Position numbers and translations under genes: made by a program. A DNA stretch of 64,000 nt from Zingiber officinale (taxonomy: Eukaryota > Streptophyta > Magnoliopsida > Zingiberales > Zingiberaceae), in contig NC_055996.1 of the NCBI RefSeq assembly GCF_018446385.1, forward strand, positions 47,972,365 through 48,036,364, given 5' to 3'. Below, piece by piece: positions 31,518 through 41,399 of this stretch. Below the pieces are notes generated by a model that worked only from the letters and a program-made list of their open reading frames with translations, ran no database searches and was not told the DNA's origin. Positions within the stretch are counted from its first letter, which is position 1; every line of letters starts with the position of its first letter.

Positions 31518-33250
31518 TGATATGAGTTATGGCAAGTAAATCTGGAGGATGATGTGGCGGTCAAAGTGAAGGTAATGTGGCAATCAGATCCAGGATGGAA
31601 GAACATTCCATACTTGATCTTGATGATCGCCTAACTTCAAAGTCATCAAGTCTTGCCTGTATCACCCCAAAGCAAGGTGCTTGAGTAGACATGACCAGTT
31701 ACGAACCTGGTCAGATGTAAAGACTTTAGTTTTTCACTCTCAAGATGGAAAGTAATACATTTAGTCATAATGATGGTCGACTGAGTAAAGGCGGAAAGAG
31801 CATAAGAATCTCTAAAACTACCCGGTCCAGCAAAGCCCGGGCAGGTCCAAAGATACTTAATCTCATATATAGGTTTCAATACAAGACCGGCCAAGTGAAG
31901 GCCAATTGAACGCAAGATTATCTTTGCATGCCCGACTGGGTAAAAACTAGATAGACTTAAATATACTTAGCCTTGTAAATCTCTTAACACATGATCGGTT
32001 GGGTGAAGGCCGATTGAATACAAGGTTATCTATGTATGCCCGACTGGGTAAAAATCGGGCAGACTTAAATATACTTAGCCTTGTAATTCTCTTAACACAA
32101 GACCGGCCAAGAAAAAGCCGATCGAACACAAGGTTATCTATATATGCCCGAATGAGTAAAGACCGGACGGACTTAACTATACTTAACCTTGTAAATCTCT
32201 TAACACAAGACTGGCCGAGCAAAGGCCGATTGAACACAAGGTTATCCATATATTCCCGAATGAGTAAAGTTCAGACGAACTTAAATATACTTAACCTTGT
32301 AAATCTCTCAACATATGACCATCCGGGCAAAGGCTGATCAAACATAAGGTTATTTATGTATGACCGAAGGAGTAAAGTCCGGGCGGGTTTAAAAGCACAC
32401 ATCCTTGAGATACTCTATACTTCTACTTGGTTAAATGCAGGGCAGCCAAATTTAAGCTAATTAATGTCATATTGTCCCTGAAGTAATGGTGTAACGTACA
32501 AAATCTATCAGATGATTTCTTGAATAAAGATTTGGTAATTATGGGCCATATATCAATCTCTGAGCAGATTTCTACAACATTCAATGAGTGATTGAGCAGG
32601 TTAATATCAGGATAAATCATATGGCCAGCCCTGCTGGTCGACCGAGATATGTTCAGTAGAATAGATTTTGATCAAGTGAATGATTTAATGACAAGTCGAG
32701 ATATATCTAATAGACAAGTAGTCAACAATATTCTAACAACCTGAAAAAATTATCAGAGAATATTCCTTCGAAAGTTCTTCATTGATTGATTAGTTATAAT
32801 AACATATTCTTGGAGTCACTTCATCAAAAGCTTAGTTCATAGGCGACAAAAAAGGTACATCTATGGGTAGAAAAAAGATTCCTCAAACAATTATTACATG
32901 AAACCCAGGTTGTACTTTTTCCATCTTCTAACAAACTTTGAGATCGGGGACTATCTCACAATCACGGAGGTTATGTGAGGTGGTATAAAAAGGGGATCCT
33001 CTCCGTTGACAAGATACACAAACATTTGCATTTGAGCATGACTTTTTCGGCACTTTCTTTACTATTCTTCTTCTACTTTCGAGAGAAGAGACTGACTTAA
33101 GTGTCAAAGGGCCTAGCCAGGGGTCCCCACCCCGGTCTTAGGTCACTACTGCTTTATTGACGCGTCTGATTGTGCTCAGGATCATTAAGGAGTTCCTTCA
33201 GATCTCGAGAAGCTTACTACTCTTCAATTGACCATCTATTAGAGCCAACA
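31518..33250 (+). mobile_element. Gypsy LTR (Tat-like), probable 3' LTR
   Basis: Begins TGATATGAGTTATGG after a polypurine-like tract and ends AGAGCCAACA. A TATAAAAA box lies at 32984-32991 with a pyrimidine-rich leader and GC-rich R/U5-like part (33110-33180). About five copies of a ~107-bp repeat fill 31890-32400; the frames on both strands there are by-products. No second LTR is in the window and the right-hand target duplication is unknown. Confidence 0.6.
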
Positions 33251-33374
33251 TGCTATCTCATAGCCTTCAAATAGGATCATATTAAAAAAAACATTCAAAT
33301 ATTTAATCAAATACAAACATGTGCATGACATGCTTAATATAAAAACATGTGATTTCCATTAGCAAGTTTAGATA

Positions 33375-36340
33375 TGAAATGCCCCAGATTTTTTTTTACA
33401 TAATAAAACATTAACTGCGGACATCACTTATTCTTACTTTCATAATGATTTCTTAGTTCAAATTACATTGACGGTTCAAAACTAAACATAACTAAACACA
33501 GAATTTAATCTGGATGGTCTTCGGGTTGTACTGCCCTTGTTCCAAGCTGGCTCACTCGTCAATGCCTCCTATCTCGTTTATCTCATTATCTGGAAAAAAA
33601 GGTATAATCTATGAGTCGAGAGACTCAGCATGTTCAAAACAGTGTTATGCATTAATTAGCGACTATAATCTAGTGTACTAAGGAAAACCACATACAAGGT
33701 AACTTGGGATCTCCCTACTAGCATCTTATACACGTAAGCATAGGCATCAACATAAGCAAGAGAGAATAAACATGAGCATGCATATTAACAACCATAATCA
33801 TGAGCATGTACATGGGCATACATGAACATGGACATAGCATATCATGAACTTAACATATTTATAGCATATCATGAACTTAACATATTCATAGCGTATCATG
33901 GACTTAATGTATTCATAGCATAACATGAACTTATACATAGCATATCATGAACTTAACATATTTGTAACATAACATAAACTTATACATAGTATATCATGAA
34001 CTTAACATATTTATAGCATATCATGAACCTAACATATTCATAGTGTATCATGGACTTAACGTATTCCTAACATAACATGAACTTATACATAGCATATCAT
34101 GAACTTAACATATTTATAGCATATCATGAACGTAACATATTCATAGCGTATCATGGACTTAACGTATTCCTAACATAACATGAACTTATACATAGCATAT
34201 CATGAACTTAACATATTTATAGCATAACATAAACTTATACATAGCATATCATGAACTTAACATATTTGTAGTATAACATAAATTTATTCATAGCCTAACA
34301 TGAATCTAAACTTAGCATATCATGAACCCAACTTATTTATAGCCTATCATGAAAATCAATATTGGGTTCCCTCTGGGGCTTTGTCCCATAAATGAGATTC
34401 CTCTGGGGCTTTTCCCCTCACAGTATTCCCATCAAATCCTCATCATTTTGTCACAGTTGACTTACCCGATATTGGGCTCCCTCTGGGGCCTTTTCCCGTA
34501 ACCAGGCTCCCTCTGTGGCCTCCTCCTATAAACGGGCTCCCTCTGGGGCCTTCTCCCATAAACGGGCTCCCTCTGGAGCCTTTTCCCTCACGGTATCTCA
34601 TTAAATCTTTATTATTATCATTATCATTATAATTTTTTTATATTCAAATTACCCAATATTTAGCTCTCTCTGGGGCCTTCTCCTATAAATGGACTCCCTC
34701 TAGGGCCTTCTCCTATAAATGGACTCCCTCTGGTGTCTTCTCCTGTAAATGGGCTCCCTCTGGGGCCTTCTCCCATAAACAAGCTCCCTTTGGGGCCTTC
34801 TCCCTCACGATATGCTCATTAAATTTTTATTAATTAATTTACCTAATATTGGACTCCCTCTGGGGCCTTTTCCTGTAAACAGGCTCCCTTTGGGGCCTTT
34901 TCCCATAACCGGGCTCCCTCCGGGGCCTTTTCCCGTAAACGGACTCTCTCTAGGGTCTTTTCCCATCATGGTATTATTAAATCGCTATCATTATCATTAT
35001 CACTTTGATGAATTGTTAAGGTTACTGATTCCCTAACATTTATCATGAAATTTAACCTATAACATGTGATATTAAACAATTAGTATGTCAACAAGATGAT
35101 TTAATGCCCTTAGTGCATGGAATATGAAGATCTCAACATATTTTTATTTAAGGGACCTTAAATTCTAATAAAATGTCCTGAAATGTTCTCTACATAGTAA
35201 CTATGAGTTCCATAATTCTAAGGGTCATTGTAAGCATCAATAAAATGAAGAAACTGCATACAAAGTTAAAACTACAAATAAGAATCTGATTTAATGAAGC
35301 GGGAAGAATCCTAACTTGTTCACTAGTGATTAAATGACAATAAAATTCAGATTTAATTCACATAGATGTTCTATATATTGTAACCATGAGTTGTATAATT
35401 TTAGGGGTCATTATATGCATCAAAAGAATGAAGAAAACTACATGTAATGCTAAAACAACAAACAATGTTCCGATTTTATAAAGCATGAGGGAACCTAACA
35501 TTTTTGCTAGAAATTAAATGACTCTAAATTCGTGTTTAATTCATCTAACTGTTATTCATACAGAAACCATGATTTTTCTATTTTTAATATCATCAAAAGA
35601 ATGAAGAAACTTCATGAATATTAAAACAACAGCCAAATGTTCCGATTTTATTAAGCATGAGCAAACCTAACATTTTCACCAGCAATTAAATGACTTTAAA
35701 TTCAGGTTTAATTTGTATAAATATTCTTAATATAGTAATCATGAGTTTTATAATTTTTAAGATCATTATATTCATCAAAAGAATGAAGAACCTTCATGAA
35801 TATTAAAACAACAGCCAAATGTTCCGATTTTATTAAGCATGAGCAAACCTAACATTTTCACCAGTAATTAAATGACTTTAAATTTAGGTTTAAATCATTT
35901 AAATATACTTCATATAGTAACCATGAGTCCTCTAGTTTTTAGGGTAATTAAACATTTCAAAAGAATGAAAAAATTACATGAATGTTAAAACAACAAATCA
36001 TAACATCAACCATGTTCCCCGAAATTCCCAAACTATAGAAACCAACTAACACATTAACAAGATAGGGAACATGCACAATTCATATAGGTTGAAACATGAT
36101 ATCATTAACAAGAAAAACAAGCTAACCTTACAAGCTATAAAAATTCCAAAACTACACAAGACTATAGAGGCTAAGTACAACATAACATGGTGGAGAACAT
36201 GCCTTTAAATCATTGGTTACCAACTCCCTCTTATTGTCCTCCCTTGGGGCTCTAGAACTGACAGAGAACAATGGGAAGGAGAGGATCTCCTTTAGGGCCG
36301 ACGGCACATCAAGGGGATGGGGCTTTTGGAGGTAGGACTT
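33375..36340 (-). mobile_element. Ty3/gypsy LTR, antisense, repeat-rich
   Basis: On the minus strand the sequence ends TCTGGGGCATTTCA at 33375, matching the CTGGGGCGTGACA type end of the LTR at 16136-19302. It contains three tandem arrays: 33820-34345 (about 28-bp and ~105-bp units around CATAGCATATCATGAACTTA), 34360-34975 (30-bp units GGGCTCCCTCTGGGGCCTTC), and 35285-36000 (about four ~178-bp units). A GC-rich leader-like part lies at its 5' side (36230-36330). The 5' terminus is not identified; no internal domain seen. Confidence 0.5.
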
Positions 36341-36542
36341 TAAAGAGATGAAAATTAAGACTTTGTCTAAATTTTATCCTTCAAGACATATAATTTATTT
36401 GTCTCTTTATATATATATGTTACACGTTACATACATAATATATTAAATCTTATTTTTTTTCTTATTCTTATTTAATTATATATTTTATATTATATATAAT
36501 ATATTATTTATAGAAATAATATGTTACACGTTGTGTACCTTT

Positions 36543-36570
<28 letters not shown>
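36341..36570. repeat. A/T-rich tract with TA and GA microsatellites
   Basis: Mostly A/T with (TA)n and a (GA)n run at 36555-36574. No gene. Confidence 0.6.
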
Positions 36571-36574
<4 letters not shown>

Positions 36575-36575
<1 letters not shown>

Positions 36576-37059
36576 TTGCTAGGCTGCGGTGCATCTCCTG
36601 CGGTTTCGTGCGGTGGCTTGTCCACGTCATCCGCGGAAGTAGAAAAAAAAAATCGCGTCGCATCAAAAAAAAAGCACCGTCCGCGAGCCCTAGCCACCTT
36701 CCTCTCCGCGAGCCACGGCCCTCTCCACGAGCGAACTCCTCTCCGCGAGCCACCGCCCTCTCCGTGAGCGAGCTCCTCTCCGCGACCAGCCACCTTCCTC
36801 GCAGCGAGCCACCCCACCTTCCTCGTCGTGAGCCACCTTCCTCTCCGTGAGCAGTCTCCTCACCGCAAGCCCAAGCAGAAGCGACCAGACACCTTCGCCG
36901 CAAGCTACCGCCCTCTCCGCGAGCCCTAGCAGAAGCGCCAGCGCCTCCCTCTCCGAACCCGGGAGAATCCGAGAGAAGCATAATCGCCTCTCTCCCCTCC
37001 TGCCGCACTGTTCTGGAAAATCCTGCCGCTGCAACCTCTCCCCCGACCTCTCCGCCGCG
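36575..37059 (+). repeat. Left copy of GC-rich inverted repeat
   Basis: Reverse complement of 39121-39637. The interior is made of imperfect CTCTCCGCGAGC-type short repeats, which give long Arg/Glu- or Ser/Pro-rich frames on both strands; these frames are not genes. Confidence 0.85.
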
Positions 37060-37950
37060 AGGTCGGAGATAAAAATGAGAATGTGCATGATAGTTTCTGG
37101 AGTAGGGTTTCAATACTTGACTTGCCAACATTATTGGTAAGTGATGAGATAAAAATGAGAATGTGCAACGTTAGAATTGTCCTCGCTTATTGATGCCCAG
37201 TTCACTACATGGCTTTTGATATTGATATTTTGCTTTCTTTCACCCGTGTCTAGCACTATTAGCTTCTTACAAGGGACTGGTTTGTCCCAAGCTACTCTCT
37301 TGGCAAGCCTTGTGACTTGATGCAGCTGGGGATTATACTTGATGTCCTTCCTTCCTTACACCATTGCCATCTTTGAATATGTTTAGGAGATTTGTATTTA
37401 GCAGCTAACGTCACCTGTAAAATTCTACATGCAAAATAAGTTCAGAAAGTTCATTAGGAATTAAGTTGTGGATGTGGAATTGAGTGGATGCGTCTTGGAA
37501 ACCATAGTTGATTGCCTGTATTCTTCTTGTTACTTTCAAATGCGATATTTATTTAGCTACTATCTAGTTCCTTCCTGAGAATATAAAATTTGTTTATGAA
37601 GGGGATGCTTCCAGCCTTGTTTTACTCACCTCATCTGCTAAAATTTATCCCTAAAATTTTGACAAATGTCAAACTCTGAATTGCTTCTCTTTTTTGTTCG
37701 ATATGTTGTCTGCGAACAAGGTTTAGTTTTCTGATCCTAATGAAATAGTTTATGATCTCTTCATATCCGACTTGATGGAACAGTTCGTTCTTAAAAAAAA
37801 ATTGAAAATGTACATTTTGATTTTGGGCTTGATTATTTAATAGTGGACAAGATGAATTTAGATATTAAAATGTAATGAAATGTGAACCATATTGTAGTTG
37901 TACAGCTAGGGTTATTGATATTAATCATGTGTATTGTGCTCATTGCATAA
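37060..37950. other. Non-coding, probably intron of DSS1 fragment
   Basis: No coding similarity. A 22-bp segment (37065-37086) recurs directly at 37145-37166. Confidence 0.35.
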
Positions 37951-38081
37951 TGGGATGATGAGAAAGAAGAAGGCAAAGAAGTCGTGCAACAGTGGGAGGA
38001 TGATTGGGATGACGACGCGTGAATGATGACTTCTCCCAACGGCTTAAGAAAGAGGTCGAGAGCAACTCTAGCAAGAGTTGA
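37951..38081 (+). pseudogene. DSS1/SEM1 proteasome subunit, last exon fragment
   Basis: The plus strand encodes WDDEKEEGKEVVQQWEDDWD, then after a one-base loss NDDFSQRLKKEVESN, with a TGA at 38079-38081. This is the C-terminal half of the small acidic DSS1/SEM1 protein, a subunit of the 26S proteasome lid and a partner of BRCA2-type proteins. The frame breaks at GACGACGCGTGA (38011-38022), where one base is missing before the Val-Asn-Asp-Asp codons. The acceptor position reads GCATAA instead of a CAG. The first exon is absent. A captured or leftover fragment inside the inverted-repeat unit. Confidence 0.88.
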
Positions 38082-38532
38082 ATTTAAGTTGCCCCCCACC
38101 CTGTTTTCTATTTTGATGCAAGTAACCATAGTTTGTTCCCACGTTAAAGTTTCAACTTGTGAAATCTAGATTTCTGGTAATTTCATATTTGGATGTTTAA
38201 CGTGTAAATCGGCCAGGTGTTTGATCCAAAACGCTTTCTGATTTGCAACAAATGTTCAGTTTGGTACACTATTCAAACCCGAGTATATTTCTATACGAGA
38301 ATAAACACATTGAATTACCTCACTCCACAAATAAGCATCAAGAGATAGGAAAGGACTCGTGTCCAAATGCAGAGATAAGTAATTTATTTATAGGTGAAAT
38401 CTATATCTTACGGGAAAGGCATAAAGCTGAAACATGCATGCCCATGAAGTTTTCGGCAACTTAAATTGATAATGAAATCATCTGCAATTCTAACAGATTT
38501 AAGACTTTTTGTATTTTTAATCGTTCGTTTGC

Positions 38533-38805
38533 TTAGGCAACAGGTGGGCATTTATCAGCATCCAGTGATGTATCGACATCGGCAGGGGGCATGAATTGCC
38601 ACATTGGATAGCTAGGGTAACCAATGATCGGCATCATTAACTTGTGCCCAACAGGTTGACCAGGGATTGTGAAAGGGGTAGGTATAACGGGCGGGTGAGC
38701 AGCATTGCTACTAGACCTTGTATTCAGAAGTTTGATTTGCTGCTCTAAGCTTTCTTTTTCTACCTTCAGCTTCTGCTTCTCTTCACGAAGTTCATTCTTC
38801 TCGGC
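38533..38805 (-). pseudogene. ILR3-like bHLH transcription factor, last exon fragment
   Basis: After an acceptor TTTCAG the minus strand gives AEKNELREEKQKLKVEKESL, then PFTIPGQPVGHKLMMPIIGY and PMWQFMPPADVDTS, ending PPVA and a stop: the C-terminal part of the leucine zipper and the conserved tail of plant group IVc bHLH proteins (ILR3/bHLH104/bHLH115, regulators of iron homeostasis). It is 90 codons, open and in phase 0. The exons with the bHLH domain are not found in the next 2.5 kb on the minus strand, so this is a fragment though undamaged in itself. Its neighbour, the DSS1 fragment, is convergent. Confidence 0.85.
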
Positions 38806-39120
38806 CTGAAAATTCAAATAACTGATAGATCGTTAATAGAACAATAGAATAGCATATAACAAATTTTGGCTGTAAGGACTAAGGAATGTCATTGCTACCA
38901 TCCTATAAAAATGCCATGAGGCCATCAGTACCAACCTTTCCAATAACAAAAACCATTAGAAAAAAACTTAAATGTAACCATTAAGTATGCCAAAACTGTA
39001 TTTGCATGAGGTTGGGAAAGAAGTAATAAATCTTGAGAATCATTTACTGTCAAACGCAATAACCAGTAGTTTTCACAGCAAGGGATGCTGGGCTTCCTAG
39101 TGCATGTTTGATTGTTAAAT

Positions 39121-39637
39121 TCGCGGCGGAGAGGTCGGGGGAGAGGTCGCAGCGGCAGGAGGGGAGAGAGGCGATTCTGCTTCTCTCGGATTCTCCCGGG
39201 TTCGGAGAGGGAGGCGTCGGCGCTTCTGCTAGGGTTCGCGGAGAGGGCGGTGGCTCGCGGCGAGGAAGGTGTCTGGCCACTTCTGCTTGGGATTGCGGTG
39301 AGGAGACTGCTCGCGGAGAGGAAGGTGGCTCAATGCGAGGAAGGTGCGGTGGCTCGCGGCGAGGAAGGTGGCTGGTCATGGAGAGGAGCTCGCTCGCAGA
39401 GAGGGCGGTGGCTCGCGGAGAGGAGTTCGCTCGCGGAGAGAAGCTCGCTCGCGGAGAGGGCGGTGGCTCGCGGAGAGGAGTTCGCTCGCGGAGAGGAAGG
39501 TGGCTAGGGCTCGCGGACGGTGCTTTTTTTGATGCGACGCGGCTTTTTTTTTTCTTCTTCCGCGGATGACGTGGACAAGCCACCGCACGAAACCGCAGGA
39601 GATGCACCGCAGCCTAGCAATTCTCTCTAACTATCTG
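39121..39637 (-). repeat. Right copy of GC-rich inverted repeat
   Basis: Partner of 36575-37059. Its many CTCGCGGAGAGGA-like repeats produce several overlapping frames (39050-39607) that I do not regard as coding. Confidence 0.85.
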
Positions 39638-40130
39638 TGCATCAGCTATTCAAAATTATGTTCAAAGCAACTCTATCATTGTACCATTCATTTGGACAGC
39701 AACTGTGACAAATCTCATATGACATTGTGTCCATCTCTTTTTTTTCCGTGCCAATATAATTTATATCTATGAAATATGGTTAATCTAGAATATCTCAATT
39801 ATCAAACAATTCTATGATTCTCACAGTGCAAAAGTGGGAGGGCATGAAATGTAGTCATAGCTTGACTCTTGCCCAAATCATATAATACAACATTGCAAAG
39901 AAAGTTAATACTTCTCAAATAAGTAACATCTAATTCAATGAAGTTATTTGAAACATAACTGGTCTCAATCTCATTCTTTGTGTTAGTGCTCACACAGTCA
40001 TTGTTGTATGATGTCGTTCTTTGATCTCAATAATTTTGCTTCTCTCAATCTAATCCTTTTACTATATATTCTTTAATACTCGAGCGTTTCTCTAGTCCTA
40101 GTATTGGAGTTTTGACATGGAGCCTAATCT

Positions 40131-40208
40131 GCAAGAGGTTGTTTCCACGACTCAAACCCATGACCACAAAATTGCACGACAACAATTTTACCATTGCGCC
40201 AAGGCTCT
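40131..40208 (-). repeat. Truncated Au-like SINE
   Basis: Reads on the minus strand as GAGCCTTGGCGCAATGG (A box, about 40191-40204), GGGTTTGAGTC (B box, 40149-40159) and GTGGAAACAACCTCTTGCAGA, the tRNA-derived head of the plant Au SINE family. The tRNA-unrelated 3' part is missing beyond 40131. Confidence 0.8.
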
Positions 40209-40209
40209 C

Positions 40210-41131
40210 CTCAACCTAATCTTATTCGTATCTCTTGCCAAAGGCAGCATTTGTTATGCCTTTTACCCTATTCCTTTTCTAAATTTGTTCTTATATTGTT
40301 GAGAATACAAATGCAGCACAATCCTTCTCCTTTGGTAACATTCTTAACTTTTGAAGATATCTATCTTAAGATCATCATCAATTACAGTCTAGCCGTCAAC
40401 ACCTTCGGAGAACAACCAAGAGCATCACAACATCTAGTTTCTCAACTACTGAGCTAGTGTTGTATCTTCCTCTTCACCTTGTGTCTTTTCATTTTCATTC
40501 CAGTTGTTAGATTTTTTTTCTATTCTGTTCAACAGATTGGAAACAATATTTTTTTCTGTACAGATTCATGTGTGTTTTAGTCAATATGCGGTGCAAGTTT
40601 TAATCAAAGTCCTATTTTAATACACCTTCATTACCATAAAAAAGATGGCAGAAAGATTTTATTGATACAAGCAAATAGTAAGAGCACCCTCAACCTAATC
40701 TTATATGTAAAAAAGGAAAATCTCTTGTCAAAGGCCTCATTTGTTGTACCTTTTTACCTGATCCTTTTCTAAATTTTTTTTCTTATATTGTTTAGAATAT
40801 GGATACAGCACAATCCCCTTTCTTTGGTAACATTCTTAATTTTTGATGTCTAGATTAAGATCATCATAAGTTACAGTCTAGCCGTCAACTCCTTCGAAGA
40901 ACAACTAAGAGCATCACAACATCTAGTTTCTCAACTATGAACTAGTGTTGTATCTTTGTCTTCACCTTGCGTCTTTTCATTTTGATTCCAGTTGTTGGAT
41001 TTTTTTTTTCCCTATTCTGTTCAACAAATTGGAAACAATATTTTTTCTACCACTTGAGATATTGTGCATATTCATGTGTTTTAGTCATATGCGGTACAAG
41101 TTTTTATCAAAGTCCTATTTTAATACACCTT
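40210..41131. repeat. Tandem duplication of ~430 bp
   Basis: 40210-40628 and 40689-41131 are clearly similar, with small indels, separated by about 60 bp. The spacer (40629-40688) recurs at 57426-57483, on the far side of the triple-LTR array. No gene recognised in the units; the short frames are not conserved between them. Confidence 0.8.
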
Positions 41132-41399
41132 AACAATGAGATTGGATCATCTGTCTCCAAAATCCCCTATCCCTGTCCCTGTGTCTCACTCATCATCCCC
41201 AATCAATCGCCGGCAGCCTCCAGCCGCCAGCCCGATCAGAACTATACCCTGGGAAGAAGGTGAACCCAGAGAGATCACCACCGGCGCGATCGGTGCCGGA
41301 ATCCGACCGAACTTGAGCAGGCTTTCCTCTGTTCTCGATCTGAGCTCCTGCTCAGATCCGGCTGGATGCCAGCGCTGATCTCACAGGCAACAATCCCCT
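41132..41399. other. GC-richer flank of the triple-LTR insertion
   Basis: Holds a short Pro/Ser-rich frame (41136-41378) that I cannot assign. Its last five bases, CCCCT (41395-41399), are the target duplication of the array. Confidence 0.4.

Larger units (their letters stand above)
36575..39637. mobile_element. Long-inverted-repeat element with gene fragments (Pack-type)
   Basis: Two inverted copies of a ~490-510 bp GC-rich sequence (36575-37059 and 39121-39637) enclose a DSS1 fragment and a bHLH exon of opposite orientation. The outer ends share AGAGAGAATTGCTAGGCTGC. Long GC-rich terminal repeats around exon fragments from unrelated genes fit a Pack-MULE or foldback element. I could not find a 9-bp target duplication, and two independent insertions of one element remain possible. 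Confidence 0.5.

Noticed and set aside
31947..32337. Overlapping ~100-residue frames on both strands
   Set aside because: They are by-products of the ~107-bp tandem repeat in the LTR.
36050..36062. AGATA target duplication for the antisense LTR ending at 33375
   Set aside because: A matching AGATA occurs at 36056, but LTR-like sequence continues beyond it, so the match is probably chance.
36508..37131. Long Arg/Glu/Gly-rich reading frames (also 39050-39607)
   Set aside because: They overlap in several frames on both strands and follow short GC-rich repeats inside inverted-repeat copies; no domain is recognisable.
38533..38805. Intact ILR3-like gene
   Set aside because: Only the last exon is present; the bHLH-domain exons are not found on the minus strand within the next 2.5 kb.
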